DNA of 64,000 nt from Myxococcales bacterium (GTDB taxonomy: Bacteria; Myxococcota_A; Polyangia; Nannocystales; Nannocystaceae). The translations under genes were made by a program, and so were the position numbers. Shown here piece after piece: positions 8,186-17,687 of this stretch; within the stretch, counting starts at the first letter, position 1; the number at the start of each line of letters is the position of its first letter. The stretch covers positions 62,001 to 126,000 of the forward strand of contig JACKDU010000011.1 of assembly GCA_020633335.1 (NCBI GenBank). The letters run 5' to 3'. The notes under the pieces were generated by a model that ran no database searches, was not told the origin of the DNA, and was given only the letters and a program-made list of their open reading frames with translations.

Positions 8186-9208
8186 ATGGCCCTGCAGAAC
8201 GACTCCTTCCTCCAGGCCTGCCGCGGCCTGCGACCCTCGCGCACGCCGGTGTGGATGATGCGCCAGGCCGGCCGCTACCTCCCGGAGTACCGGGAGGTCC
8301 GCTCGAAGGTGTCCTTCACCGAGCTCTGCCGCACCCCCGAGCTCTGCGCCGAGGTCACCCTCCAGCCGATCGACATCCTCGGCGTCGACGCCGCGATCCT
8401 CTTCTCGGACATCCTCGTGGTCCTCGACGCGCTCGGGGTCGAGGTGATCTTCGATCCCGCCCCGCGGATCGAGGCGCCGGTGCGGACGGTCGCCGACGTC
8501 GACCGGATCCGCTGGGGCGATCCCCGCGAGGAGGTCGCCTACGTCTACGCGGCGGTCCGCGCCTGCAAGGCCGCGCTCGCCGACCGGGTGCCGCTCATCG
8601 GCTTCTGCGGCGCCCCCTTCACCACGCTCTCGTACCTCGTCGAGGGCAAGGGGAGCCGCGACTTCGAGCACATCAAGGGCCTCTGCTTCCGCGAGCCCGG
8701 GGTCTTCCACGGGCTCATGGAGCGGATGACCGATCTCTTGATCGTCTACCTCAAGGCCCAGGTCGAGGCCGGCGCCGACGCCCTCCAGATCTTCGACTCG
8801 TGGGCGGGCGCGCTCGCCCCCGACGACTACCGCGAGCACGTCCTCCCCCACCTCCACCGCCTGGTGGTCGAGGTCCAGGGCGCCAGCGTCCCGGTGATCT
8901 GCTTCGCCCGCGGCAACGCCAACCTCCTCGCCGAGGTAGCGACGATCCCCGCCGACGTGATCGGCATCGACTGGAGCATCACCCTCGCCGACGCGATCTC
9001 CGTCGTCGGCCCGGAGCGGGTGGTCCAGGGCAACCTCGACCCGATGGTGCTCCTCGCCGACGCCGCGCTGATCGAGCGCAAGGCGCGGGCGATCGTCGAG
9101 GCGGGGAAGGGGGCGCGCGCCCACATCTTCAACCTCGGCCACGGGATCTCGCGCCACACCGATCCCGGCCTCGCTCGCCACCTCATCGAGGTCGTCCACA
9201 GCGCATGA
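8186..9208 (+). CDS. hemE: Uroporphyrinogen decarboxylase
   Basis: 340 residues, the usual length for HemE. It removes four acetate carboxyls from uroporphyrinogen III to give coproporphyrinogen III in haem synthesis. The signature TPVWMMRQAGRYLPEY near residue 20 is intact, with both substrate-binding Arg residues, and the second signature region GFCGAPFTTLSYLVEGKGS and the C-terminal FNLGHGISRHTDP are also present. ATG start. The stop overlaps the ATG of a thioredoxin-like lipoprotein gene (ATGA), so the two are coupled. No other haem genes are adjacent. Confidence 0.96.
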   Translation: MALQNDSFLQACRGLRPSRTPVWMMRQAGRYLPEYREVRSKVSFTELCRTPELCAEVTLQPIDILGVDAAILFSDILVVLDALGVEVIFDPAPRIEAPVRTVADVDRIRWGDPREEVAYVYAAVRACKAALADRVPLIGFCGAPFTTLSYLVEGKGSRDFEHIKGLCFREPGVFHGLMERMTDLLIVYLKAQVEAGADALQIFDSWAGALAPDDYREHVLPHLHRLVVEVQGASVPVICFARGNANLLAEVATIPADVIGIDWSITLADAISVVGPERVVQGNLDPMVLLADAALIERKARAIVEAGKGARAHIFNLGHGISRHTDPGLARHLIEVVHSA

Positions 9209-9789
9209 GCGAGCGTCGTTCATCGGCGCTCTGCGCCGCCCTGGTCGCCCTGGTCGCCCTCGGCTGCCCGGCCCGCGAGCCCCCGAAGCCGCCCGACGAG
9301 CCGGGCCCGGGGCCGGACGCGGCGGTCGTCGAGGCGCTCCCCGATCCCGAGCACGAGCCGACCAACCGCCAAGAGGGGGAGGAGCTGGTCCTGACGATCC
9401 CGCGGGTCGACGGCGACGGCCTCGATCTCCGCGAGCTCCGGGGGAAGGTGGTGGTGATCGAGCTGAGCGCGACCTGGGCCCCGGGCTGGGCCGAACGCTA
9501 CCGCTTTTATGACGACCTCCTGCGGACCCACGGCGGCGATCGCCTGGCCGTGGTCCTGGTGGCGATGGACGGCGAGCGCGAGGCGCTCACGCCCGAGCCC
9601 GCGCTGCGCGGACCCGGCTTCGAGCTCGCCTGGGATCCCCAGGGGGCGGTCGCCGCCCAGCTCCAGGCGGCCGCCGTGCCGACGGTGATCGTCCTCGACG
9701 GGGGCGGCCGGATCGCCGCGGTGATCGCCACGGAGGTGACTCCGCAGGCGATCGCCGATGCGCTATCCTCCGCCCTCGCCGCCCGCTGA
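9205..9789 (+). CDS. TlpA/thioredoxin-fold lipoprotein without the CXXC motif
   Basis: 194 residues. Signal peptide ends in the lipobox ALGC (Cys near residue 20). The rest matches a TlpA/ResA-like fold: LDLRELRGKVVVIELSATWAPGWAERYRFYDDL, then VAAQLQAAAVPTVIVLDGGGRIA with the cis-Pro (VPT) kept. The redox CXXC is replaced by APGW, so it cannot be a normal thiol oxidoreductase. The ATG overlaps the hemE stop. In other bacteria TlpA-type proteins assist cytochrome c or haem maturation; a catalytically dead version coupled to hemE might carry or shield a ligand, but that is speculation. Confidence 0.75.
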   Translation: MSERRSSALCAALVALVALGCPAREPPKPPDEPGPGPDAAVVEALPDPEHEPTNRQEGEELVLTIPRVDGDGLDLRELRGKVVVIELSATWAPGWAERYRFYDDLLRTHGGDRLAVVLVAMDGEREALTPEPALRGPGFELAWDPQGAVAAQLQAAAVPTVIVLDGGGRIAAVIATEVTPQAIADALSSALAAR

Positions 9790-9816
9790 GCCCGTCCGCT
9801 CGCGCACCCGACCGCC

Positions 9817-10974
9817 ATGCTCGACGTCTTCTTTGAGCTCCTCGAGCACTCGAGCTTCAAGGCCGCCCTCGCCCTGGGCGGCTCGATCCTCCTCGCCTTC
9901 GTCCTTCGCCGCATCGTCGTGAAGGTGCTGGCGAAGCTCGCCGGGCGGACCGCGACCACCCTCGACGATCTGGTGGTCCAGGCGCTCGAGCGGCCGATCT
10001 TCTACAGCATCCTCCTCGCCGGGGTCGACTACGCCTTCGACATCCTCGAGCTCGCCGACAAGGCCTCGCGGATCACCACCGCGGCGCTCAAGTCGGTGGC
10101 GATCTTGGTCTGGACCGGCGCGCTCATCCGGATCGGCTCGGCGATCCTCCAGACGATGAGCTACCACGCCCGGCCGACGTCGATCGTCCAGGCGCGCACG
10201 CTCCCCTTCTTCGACATCCTCCTCAAGCTGGTCCTCTTCGGCTCGTCGGTGTACCTGGCGATGCTCGCCTGGCACGTCGACATCACCGCCTGGCTGGCGT
10301 CCGCGGGGATCGTCGGCATCGCCGTCGGCTTCGCGGCCAAGGACTCGCTCGCCAACTTCTTCGCCGGCATCTTCATCATCGCCGACGCCCCCTACAAGCT
10401 CGGCGACTTCATCCAGTTCGAGGACGGCACCCGCGGCCGGGTCACCCACATCGGCATCCGCTCGACCCGCCTCCTCACCCGCGACGACATCGAGATCAAC
10501 ATCCCGAACTCGATCATCGGCAACGCGAAGATCGTCAACGAGACCGGCGGCCCCTACACCAAGGAGCGGATCTCGGTGCCGGTCTCGGTCGCCTACGGCT
10601 CCGACGTCGACCGGGTCCGCGAGGTCCTCCTGACCACCCCGGCGGGGGTCCGCCACGTCGCCGCCGATCCGCCGCCGATCGTCTTCTTCCAGGCCTTCGG
10701 CGCCTCGGGGCTCGAGTTCGAGGTGCTGATGTGGATCGACGACCCGGCGCTCAAGGAGATCGTCGTCTCCGAGATCAACTTCAAGATCTACAAGGCGCTC
10801 GCCGAGGCGAAGATCGAGATCCCCTACTCGAAGCACGACGTCTTCATCAAGGCCTTCCCCGGGATCCCGACGGGCCAGAGCGCCGCGCCGACGGGGCAGG
10901 GCGCCCCTCCGCGGCCGCCGACGGCGACCCCGAGCCCCTCGCCGCTCGCCGGCCTCCTGCCGCCGCGGGGCTGA
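9817..10974 (+). CDS. Small-conductance mechanosensitive channel (MscS family)
   Basis: 385 residues. Inner-membrane channel that opens on membrane stretch to release osmolytes. Several N-terminal helices are followed by the MscS pore helix GIVGIAVGFAAKDSLANFFAGIFIIAD (residues about 165-192) and the beta domain DFIQFEDGTRGRVTHIGIRSTRLLTRDDIEINIPNS, all highly typical. The C-terminal alpha/beta cage (KIYKALAEAKIEIPYS) is present, followed by a Pro-rich tail. It lies 27 bases after the thioredoxin-like gene and could be read with hemE. Confidence 0.93.
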   Translation: MLDVFFELLEHSSFKAALALGGSILLAFVLRRIVVKVLAKLAGRTATTLDDLVVQALERPIFYSILLAGVDYAFDILELADKASRITTAALKSVAILVWTGALIRIGSAILQTMSYHARPTSIVQARTLPFFDILLKLVLFGSSVYLAMLAWHVDITAWLASAGIVGIAVGFAAKDSLANFFAGIFIIADAPYKLGDFIQFEDGTRGRVTHIGIRSTRLLTRDDIEINIPNSIIGNAKIVNETGGPYTKERISVPVSVAYGSDVDRVREVLLTTPAGVRHVAADPPPIVFFQAFGASGLEFEVLMWIDDPALKEIVVSEINFKIYKALAEAKIEIPYSKHDVFIKAFPGIPTGQSAAPTGQGAPPRPPTATPSPSPLAGLLPPRG

Positions 10975-11051
10975 CGCGGCGCGCGGACGCGCGCGAGGTC
11001 ACGGGCGGCGCGCGAAAACGCCCGGTCCTTGCCGCTATCCTCCGCCCCGCG

Positions 11052-12836
11052 ATGCGGTCCACCAAGCGTTCCTCTCGAGCCCTGACGATCTCGACCCTCG
11101 GCCCCGGCGCGCTCGCGCTCCTCGCCGCGCTCGCGCCCGCGCGGGCCGGCGCCGACGAGCCGATCGAGCTCCGCGACACCTGGTCCGGCAACGTCGACTT
11201 CGTGATCACCGGCGCCACGCTGGCCGCCGACACCAACAACGACAAGAAGGTCGACGCCCTCGCGCAGCCGGGGGAGGTGACGATCGGCGCGCTCCCGCCC
11301 GGGGCGATCCTCAAGTCGGCCCGCCTCTACTGGGCGGCCTCGCAGGCGCCGTCGATGTGCCAGGACCCGGCCAAGCTCGACAAGGAGGTCTCCTTCAAGG
11401 CGCCGGGCGCCGCCGCCGAGCTCGTCGACGCCGACGGCTGCTACTGCTCGGTCGGCGCCGCGAGCTACGACATGCAGCTCTGCTACGCCGAGGTCAGCGA
11501 GTGGATCGACGGGCCGAGCGGGACCTACGAGGTCGGCGACCTCGACGCGCTGGTGATGGACGGCGACACCCACAACGCCTCCTTCGCGCTCCTCCTGATC
11601 TACGAGGCCGACGGCGTCGGGCCCCGGCGGATCGGCCTCTACGACGGCCTCTGGACCATGGTCGAGAGCGGCAACGCGATGACCACGGTCTCCCTCGGCG
11701 GCCTCGACGTCGACGCGCCGCCGCAGGGCGACCTCGCCTGGTACGTCCTCGAGGGCGACGTCGGCGGCAACATGGACGAGTTCGTCGAGGTCAGCGGCAA
11801 GCCCGGGGCCAAGACCCACACGCCGACCGACGCGATCAACCCGGCGAACAACCCCTTCAACCAGACGATCAACACGACGATGCCGCCGCAGACCGGGACG
11901 ATCGGCGTCGACATCGACCGCTTCTCGATCTCGCCGGCGCTCACGGCCGGTGACACGAGCGTCGACATGACCTACAGCGCCGACCTCGACAAGTACTGGA
12001 TCGCGGTCAACCTGATCGGCGTCGACGTCTTCGAGCCCGCGCTCTTCCCGGGCTCGGGGAAGAGCTGGGAGCTGACGGCCGACGCCGACATGAACGGCGC
12101 GCCGACGGCAGGCGACACCGTCACCTACACGATCCACCTCGAGAACCCGGGGAACGCCGACGCGCTCCTGACGATCAGCGACCCGATCCCGGCCGAGGCC
12201 GCCTCGTGGGAGGCCGGTCAGCTCTGCGGCGGCGCGCTCGTCGACAAGGCCGACGCCTTCGAGGTCGAGGGGATCGCCCTCAAGGTCGACGCGAGCTGCG
12301 ATCTCACCTTCGACGTGGTGATCGGCGAGGTCGCCGATCAGACGATCATGGAGAACACCGCCCACGCCGACCTCGGCAACGGCATCGACAACAAGCTGGT
12401 CGCCGCCGACGCCGAGCTCCGCCGCGACGGCGACGGCGACGGCGTCTTCGACAACGACGACAACTGCCCCGAGGTCGAGAACCCGGACCAGGCCGACGCC
12501 GATGACAACGGGGTCGGCGACGCCTGCGAGGGCGGCGGGAGCACCTCGGGCGGGGGCACGGGCGGCGAGACCGGGACGACCGGCGAGAGCGCGAGCGGGA
12601 CCGGCGACAGCGGCTCGGGCAGCGGCGGCAGCGAGAGCGCGGGCTCGACCGGCGGCGGCACCTCGGCGACGGCGACCGGCGCCGCGACCAGCGGCAGCGG
12701 CAGCGCGACCGCGGGCGAGAGCGGGGACTCGGCCGGCGTCGACGAGGACGGCTGCGGCTGCCGCAGCGGCGGCGGCGCTCCGGCGCCGCTCCTCCTGGTG
12801 GTCGGCGCGCTGGCGCTCCGTCGTCGTCGTCGTTGA
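11052..12836 (+). CDS. Secreted protein with DUF11-like repeat, calcium-repeat and MYXO-CTERM-like tail
   Basis: 594 residues. A signal peptide (ending ARAGADEP) leads into a large beta-rich N-terminal half (SARLYWAASQAP, ASFALLLIYEADGVGPRRIGLYDGLW), then a DUF11-type isopeptide-like domain (DADMNGAPTAGDTVTYTIHLENPGNADA), a thrombospondin type 3-like calcium repeat (GDGDGVFDNDDNCPEVENPDQAD), a long Ser/Gly/Thr linker and a C-terminal GCGCRSGGG plus hydrophobic helix and RRRRR cluster. The last three elements form a MYXO-CTERM-like sorting signal, expected to be cut after secretion in myxobacteria. It probably acts at the cell surface; the role is unknown. Confidence 0.85.
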   Translation: MRSTKRSSRALTISTLGPGALALLAALAPARAGADEPIELRDTWSGNVDFVITGATLAADTNNDKKVDALAQPGEVTIGALPPGAILKSARLYWAASQAPSMCQDPAKLDKEVSFKAPGAAAELVDADGCYCSVGAASYDMQLCYAEVSEWIDGPSGTYEVGDLDALVMDGDTHNASFALLLIYEADGVGPRRIGLYDGLWTMVESGNAMTTVSLGGLDVDAPPQGDLAWYVLEGDVGGNMDEFVEVSGKPGAKTHTPTDAINPANNPFNQTINTTMPPQTGTIGVDIDRFSISPALTAGDTSVDMTYSADLDKYWIAVNLIGVDVFEPALFPGSGKSWELTADADMNGAPTAGDTVTYTIHLENPGNADALLTISDPIPAEAASWEAGQLCGGALVDKADAFEVEGIALKVDASCDLTFDVVIGEVADQTIMENTAHADLGNGIDNKLVAADAELRRDGDGDGVFDNDDNCPEVENPDQADADDNGVGDACEGGGSTSGGGTGGETGTTGESASGTGDSGSGSGGSESAGSTGGGTSATATGAATSGSGSATAGESGDSAGVDEDGCGCRSGGGAPAPLLLVVGALALRRRRR

Positions 12837-12885
12837 GGGGGACGCTCGCGGCGATTCGCGGGTCGGCGCGCGGCCGATCCGCGGC

Positions 12886-13500
12886 TCACCAGGAGGCGAG
12901 CTGGGTGACCGCCCGCAGCGGGATCTGCTCGAGCGCGCCGTCGGGCGCGACCTCGACGGTGTCGATCCGCGGCGCCCTCGCGCCGGCGAGCTCGAGCGCC
13001 TTGCCCATGAAGCCCTCGTTCGACCAGACGTACCAGCCGACCATCGGCTCCGGGATCCTGGGGAAGCGGACCCGGAGGTGATCGTCGGCGCTCTCGACGA
13101 CGCTCACCTCGATCGGCGCGAAGTAGCGCGAGAAGATCCGCGGGAGGCGGCTGGCCATCACCTGCACCGACGCGGTCTTGAGGAGCGGCGCGTAGACCCC
13201 CGGGACGTCGATCTTCGCCGAGGTGCGGGCGCGCGCGCGGACGAAGGAGGGGAGGGGGACGCCCTCGAGGCGGGCGGCGACCCGCACGAGGTGGATGAGG
13301 GGGCCGAGGTCGTAGGCGTCGCTGGCGAGGAAGATCCGGTCGAAGAAGGCGGCGAGCGCCGGATCGCCGAGCTCCGCGCGCGCCCGCGCCATCCCGCCTG
13401 GCGTGCGGGCGTCGATGTAGTCGGTGTAGCCCTTGAAGATGATCCCGCGCCCGCGGAAGGGCCCGTCGCCGGGCGGAAAGGGGAGCGGCTCGCAGCGCAT
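12886..13500 (-). CDS. Myxobacterial DUF2378-like (TIGR02265-type) protein
   Basis: 204 residues from the ATG at 13500; an in-frame upstream extension is possible but looks non-coding. The pattern IIFKGYTDYIDARTPGG, then FLASDAYDLGPLIHLVRVAARLEGVPLPSFVRARARTSAKIDVPGVY, resembles the DUF2378 paralogous family that is expanded in Myxococcales and has no known biochemical role. No membrane segment or signal. It is convergent with the MYXO-CTERM-type gene and 76 bases from the histidine kinase gene, with no sign of co-transcription that can be proven. Confidence 0.5.
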   Translation of the reverse strand: MRCEPLPFPPGDGPFRGRGIIFKGYTDYIDARTPGGMARARAELGDPALAAFFDRIFLASDAYDLGPLIHLVRVAARLEGVPLPSFVRARARTSAKIDVPGVYAPLLKTASVQVMASRLPRIFSRYFAPIEVSVVESADDHLRVRFPRIPEPMVGWYVWSNEGFMGKALELAGARAPRIDTVEVAPDGALEQIPLRAVTQLASW

Positions 13501-13576
13501 TTTCAAGGGGTAGCGGGCCGGCAGGGCGGGCGCAACCCGGCGACGGACCGGGAGATCGCGCGGCGAGGCCGATGCC

Positions 13577-15703
13577 TCACTCGTCGGCGACCACGCTGCG
13601 GACGCTGAGCCGCCGCTCGAGCACGGCGTCGAGCTCATCGGGGCGGACCGGCTTGCTCAGGCACTCGTCCATGCCTGCGTCGAGGCAGCGGCCCTGGCTC
13701 CCGGGATCGTTGTGGCCGGTGAGCGCGATGATCGGCGTGCGCTGGGAGAGCCCCTCGCGCTCGCGGATCCGGGCGGTCGTCGTGAAGCCGTCCATCTCCG
13801 GCATCTCACAGTCCATGATGACGAGGTCGTAGGGGACCTCCGCGAGGGCGGCGATCGCCTCCGCGCCGCTGCCGACGGTGTCGACCGCGAGGCCGCGCTT
13901 GCCGAGCATGAGCGCGGTGATCCGCTGGTTGACGCTGCTGTCGTCGACGACGAGGACGCGGCCCCGACGCTTGGTGTGCCCGTTCGCGGCGCCGTGCTCC
14001 TCGTCGGCCTCGTCGCGGAGGGCGGCGATGACCCGGTCATGGAGCTGGTGGAGGCGCATCGGTCGGGCGACGTGATAGACGACCCCGAGGTCGAGCCCGG
14101 TGCCGCGGATCGCTCGGAGGTCGATCGCGCCGACGATCACCAGCGGGATCTTGGCGGTCTCCGGCCGGGTCCGGAGCGCGCGCAGGAGCGCGAGCCCCTC
14201 GAGCTCGGGGAGCTCGGCGTCGGCGACCAGCGCGTCGAAGGGGGGCGCCTCGCCGCGGAGGGCGGCGAGCGCCGCCTCGCCGCTCTCGACGACCTCGACC
14301 CGCATGCCGAAGCCCGCGAGCGCGCTGGCGATCGACTCGCGCCCGAGCGCGGTCGGGCTGGCGCAGAGGATCCGCGGCGGCGTCGGCTCGGGGGTCTCGC
14401 GGGCGGTGGCCCGCCGCCGGAGGCGGGCGCTGAACCAGAAGGTGCTGCCCTCGCCCGGGGTCGAGGTCGCCCCGACGTCGCCGCCCATCGCCCGCGCGAG
14501 GTGGCGGACGAGCGCGAGGCCGAGCCCCGATCCGCCGTAGCGCCGGCTGGTCGCGCTCTCCGCCTGGGTGAAGGGGTCGAAGATCTGGTCGAGCGCGGCC
14601 GGGTCGACGCCGATCCCGGTGTCGCGGACCTCAAAGCGGAGATCGATCGCGTCCTCGCCCGCGGGCGCGCCGCTCACCCGGATCACCGCCTCTCCGCGCT
14701 CGGTGAACTTGATCGCGTTGGCGACGAGGTTGCTCAGCGCCTGCCGGAGGCGGGTCGGATCGCCGGTGAGGCGCGGCGGGATCGACGGGTCGACGATCGC
14801 CGCGAGGACCAGCCCCTTGGCCCGCGCGGAGCCGCTGTGGAGCGTCAGGACGTCGTCGACGACGTGGCTGACGTCGACCCGCGCCTCCTCGATCGCCATC
14901 TTGTCGGCCTCGAGCTTGGAGTAGTCGAGGACGTCGTTGAGGAGGGCGAGGAGCGACTCCGCCGACGAGCGGACGATCCCGAGGTACTCGCGCTGATCGG
15001 CGCTGAGCCGGGTGTCGGCGAGGACGCCAGCCATCCCGAGGACGCCGTTGAGCGGGGTCCGGATCTCGTGGCTCATCATCGCCAGGAAGCTCGACTTCGC
15101 CTTGCTCGCGGCCTCGGCGGCCTGCTTCGCGACCTGGAGATCGTCGGCGAGGGCGAGCGAGCGCCGCGCGAGGACGTGGTTGGCGAAGAGGAGGCCGAGG
15201 TTGAGGGCGGCGAGCGCGAGCGCGAGCATGGCCGCGATGTTGAGGCGCTCCCAGGTCGCGCCGAGCTCGGCGGAGATCGCCGCGTTCTCGCCGCGGATCG
15301 ATCGGCGGAGATCGTCGATCACCGACTCGAGGTGACGCTCGCCGCGGAGCGCCCCGCCCGGTGGGCTCCGCAGCGCGTCGCGGAGGCGATCGGCGTCGGC
15401 GCGGAGGCTCGGTCCCGGCTCGGCCCGGTGGATCTCGAGGAGGAGCGCGGCCAGCGAGCCCGCGGGATCCTCGATCTCGATCTCGGCGCCGCGGCGGCTG
15501 AGCGAGCGATCGGCGCTGTCGAGCGCCCGCAGCCAGCCGACCCGCTGGGTGACGTCGTCGCGGAGCTGATGGCTGGTCACGGTGAGCCCGATGGCCCAGC
15601 CGGCGACCAGTCCCCAGGCGATGAGGAGCGGCCAGATGTAGAGGGGGATGAGCGATCGCAGCGCGCGCGGGTGGGCTGCGGAGGTCGCCACTCTCTCATC
15701 CAT
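13577..15703 (-). CDS. Hybrid sensor histidine kinase with degenerate and intact receiver domains
   Basis: 708 residues from the ATG at 15703. Two transmembrane helices (about 18-42 and 154-178) flank a periplasmic helical sensor region. The HisKA dimerisation helix carries the phospho-acceptor His212 (MSHEIRTPLNG), followed by the HATPase domain with N box NLVANAIKFTE, DTGIGVD and GGSGLGLALV. A first receiver-like domain (RILCASPTALGRESI) lacks a clear acidic pair; the last receiver (RVLVVDDSSVNQR, LVIMDCEMPEMDG, LSKPV) is complete and should take the phosphate. No cognate response regulator is adjacent. Signal unknown. Confidence 0.92.
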   Translation of the reverse strand: MDERVATSAAHPRALRSLIPLYIWPLLIAWGLVAGWAIGLTVTSHQLRDDVTQRVGWLRALDSADRSLSRRGAEIEIEDPAGSLAALLLEIHRAEPGPSLRADADRLRDALRSPPGGALRGERHLESVIDDLRRSIRGENAAISAELGATWERLNIAAMLALALAALNLGLLFANHVLARRSLALADDLQVAKQAAEAASKAKSSFLAMMSHEIRTPLNGVLGMAGVLADTRLSADQREYLGIVRSSAESLLALLNDVLDYSKLEADKMAIEEARVDVSHVVDDVLTLHSGSARAKGLVLAAIVDPSIPPRLTGDPTRLRQALSNLVANAIKFTERGEAVIRVSGAPAGEDAIDLRFEVRDTGIGVDPAALDQIFDPFTQAESATSRRYGGSGLGLALVRHLARAMGGDVGATSTPGEGSTFWFSARLRRRATARETPEPTPPRILCASPTALGRESIASALAGFGMRVEVVESGEAALAALRGEAPPFDALVADAELPELEGLALLRALRTRPETAKIPLVIVGAIDLRAIRGTGLDLGVVYHVARPMRLHQLHDRVIAALRDEADEEHGAANGHTKRRGRVLVVDDSSVNQRITALMLGKRGLAVDTVGSGAEAIAALAEVPYDLVIMDCEMPEMDGFTTTARIREREGLSQRTPIIALTGHNDPGSQGRCLDAGMDECLSKPVRPDELDAVLERRLSVRSVVADE

Positions 15704-15846
15704 CTTCAGGTCCTCGTCGAGGCGGGAAAATACGGTATCACAGCCGATGAGCGGAGGAGCGCGCCTTGCCCAGGGGCCAGGAGCACCCAACCCGCGGGCG
15801 TCGGCGAGGCGCCTCTCCGCGGGCGCCCGGCGCTATAGTGAGCCGC

Positions 15847-17328
15847 ATGATCTGCCGCCCTATGCTCGCCGCCGCGCCCCTCCCGTGCTCGCTCCTCGCC
15901 GCGCTCGCCCTCGGGCTCGCCGGCTGCAACGGCGACGACGCGTCGACCGGCGCGAGCGCGAGCACCGGTGAGGCGACGACGGGCGCGAGCGAGAGCGCCA
16001 CCTCGACCGCGACCACCGGGGACGGGAGCGGGGGCGCGACCGGAACGGAGAGCGACGGCGAGACCAGCGGCGGCCTCGACAACCCCTTCCCGGTCGGCGG
16101 CTGCGGCCTCGCCGAGTACCCGCTGGTCGACGCCGACGAGATGGGGCGGATCCTCGACTGGACCGAGCTCTTCGAGTTCAGCGCCGACGAGATCAACCTC
16201 CTCCTCGCGCAGCAGGGCTTCGAGAAGCTCGGGCCGGTCAGCAGCGGCGCCCGCCTCTACCTGATCCGCTACGTCACCCAGGATCGCGGCGAGGCGGTCG
16301 AGGCGACCGGCTTCATCGCCGTCCCCACCGACCTCAAGGGGTCGCTGCCGGTCGGCGTCTGGCTCCACGGAACAACTGGCTTTACGGACATGTGCGGGCC
16401 GACGGCCGATCCCCAGGGCGGCTTCGTCCCGCTCCTGATGGCCGCGCTCGGCTTCGTCGCGGTCGCCCCCGACTACCTCGGCCTCAACGGCTGGGGCGCG
16501 CCGTCGGGGATCTTCCACCCCTACGTCGTCCCGGAGCCGACGGCGATCGCCTCCCTCGACTCGATCCGCGCGCTCTACCGCTTCGCCGGCGGCGAGGGCG
16601 ACCCCGACTTCCCGGTCGAGCCGGAGGCCCGGACGATCCTCTGGGGCGCGTCGGAGGGCGGCTTCGCGGCGCTCTGGACCGATCGCTACGCGCCGCACTA
16701 CGCCCCCGAGATCGACGTCGTCGCGGTCGTCGCCGCGGTCCCGCCGACCGACACCTACGGCCTCACCAAGTACGCGTCGAGCGGCCTGAGCCCGGCGACC
16801 GGGGCCCTCGCCGCCGCGCTGGTCGGTAACCACGACTGGTACGAGGCCCAGAGCCCGCTCTCCGAGGCGCTCACTGCCCCCTGGGACGTCCAGCTCCCCT
16901 CGCTCCTCGATTCGAGCTGCTCCTTCGACCAGCTCGACATGGTCGGCTCGGTCGACGAGGTCTACTCCAAGTGGCTCCGCGATCGCCTCGCGGTCGACGA
17001 CATCGACGGGCTCGGCGTCTGGGGGTGCATGCTCGAGCGGGCGACGCTGCGGACCGCGGCGATCGAGCGCGTGCGCGACACGCCGGTCCTCATCACCCTC
17101 GGCGAGATCGACGACCTCGTCTACTCGCCGCTGATCCGCGCCGACATCCCGGTGCTCTGCGGGCAGGGCTATCGGATCGAGCACATCGAGTGCGCCGGCG
17201 CCGGTCACGTCGAGGGGGCGATCGAGTCGCTGACCCTGCAGCGCGACTGGGCCTACGCTCGCCTCGCCGGCGAGCCGCTCGAGAACGTATGTGTGGTCAA
17301 CGAGCCGATCGACTGCTCGATGCTCTAG
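15847..17328 (+). CDS. Alpha/beta-hydrolase lipoprotein, secretory lipase-like
   Basis: 493 residues. The signal peptide ends in the lipobox LAGC (Cys about 27), followed by a Ser/Thr/Gly linker (STGASASTGEATTG). The catalytic part has an alpha/beta-hydrolase fold: LPVGVWLHGTTGF (oxyanion region), the nucleophile elbow WGASEGGF with the catalytic Ser, and a likely acid and His near TLGEIDDLVY and GAGHVEG. The arrangement of an extra Cys-containing lid and a late catalytic His resembles the secretory lipase family (LIP). Probably a surface-exposed esterase; the substrate is not evident. Confidence 0.8.
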   Translation: MICRPMLAAAPLPCSLLAALALGLAGCNGDDASTGASASTGEATTGASESATSTATTGDGSGGATGTESDGETSGGLDNPFPVGGCGLAEYPLVDADEMGRILDWTELFEFSADEINLLLAQQGFEKLGPVSSGARLYLIRYVTQDRGEAVEATGFIAVPTDLKGSLPVGVWLHGTTGFTDMCGPTADPQGGFVPLLMAALGFVAVAPDYLGLNGWGAPSGIFHPYVVPEPTAIASLDSIRALYRFAGGEGDPDFPVEPEARTILWGASEGGFAALWTDRYAPHYAPEIDVVAVVAAVPPTDTYGLTKYASSGLSPATGALAAALVGNHDWYEAQSPLSEALTAPWDVQLPSLLDSSCSFDQLDMVGSVDEVYSKWLRDRLAVDDIDGLGVWGCMLERATLRTAAIERVRDTPVLITLGEIDDLVYSPLIRADIPVLCGQGYRIEHIECAGAGHVEGAIESLTLQRDWAYARLAGEPLENVCVVNEPIDCSML

Positions 17329-17687
17329 GGCCGCGACACCGGCGCATCGATCCAACTTCGTCTGGCGTCGCCAGCGACGGCGATCGAGGCGTCGCGGCGC
17401 AAGCTCGCGCCTGTCGGCGCCTCGCCCCGACCGCGGGGGGCTCCATCCCCCATCTCTCCCCGGCGCCGCGCGCCCAGGCGCCCGCTCAGACCTCCGGCGG
17501 CGCGTCGATATCTCTGTCTCAAGAGACATGATGGATCCACCCGCGACGTGAGCCTGGTCGTGGTCTCGACGGCCGACGCCGCCACGTCTCGCGTGACGGC
17601 GTTCGTCGGCCCGCGGCGCGTCGGCGAGCGGGATCGCCAGCCGGCGATCCGGGGCTCGTCGACGGCCCCGGCTGGTATCGTCCCGCC
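17329..17687. other. Intergenic stretch, 359 bases
   Basis: No convincing gene on either strand. It holds copy 2 of the 16-base palindrome at 17514-17529 and otherwise GC-rich unstructured sequence up to the ferritin-like gene start. Confidence 0.6.
17514..17529. repeat. 16-base palindromic element, copy 2
   Basis: CTGTCTCAAGAGACAT, a 6-bp perfect stem TGTCTC/GAGACA with a 2-base loop. Lies between the lipase-like gene and the ferritin-like gene, both on the plus strand. Confidence 0.6.
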
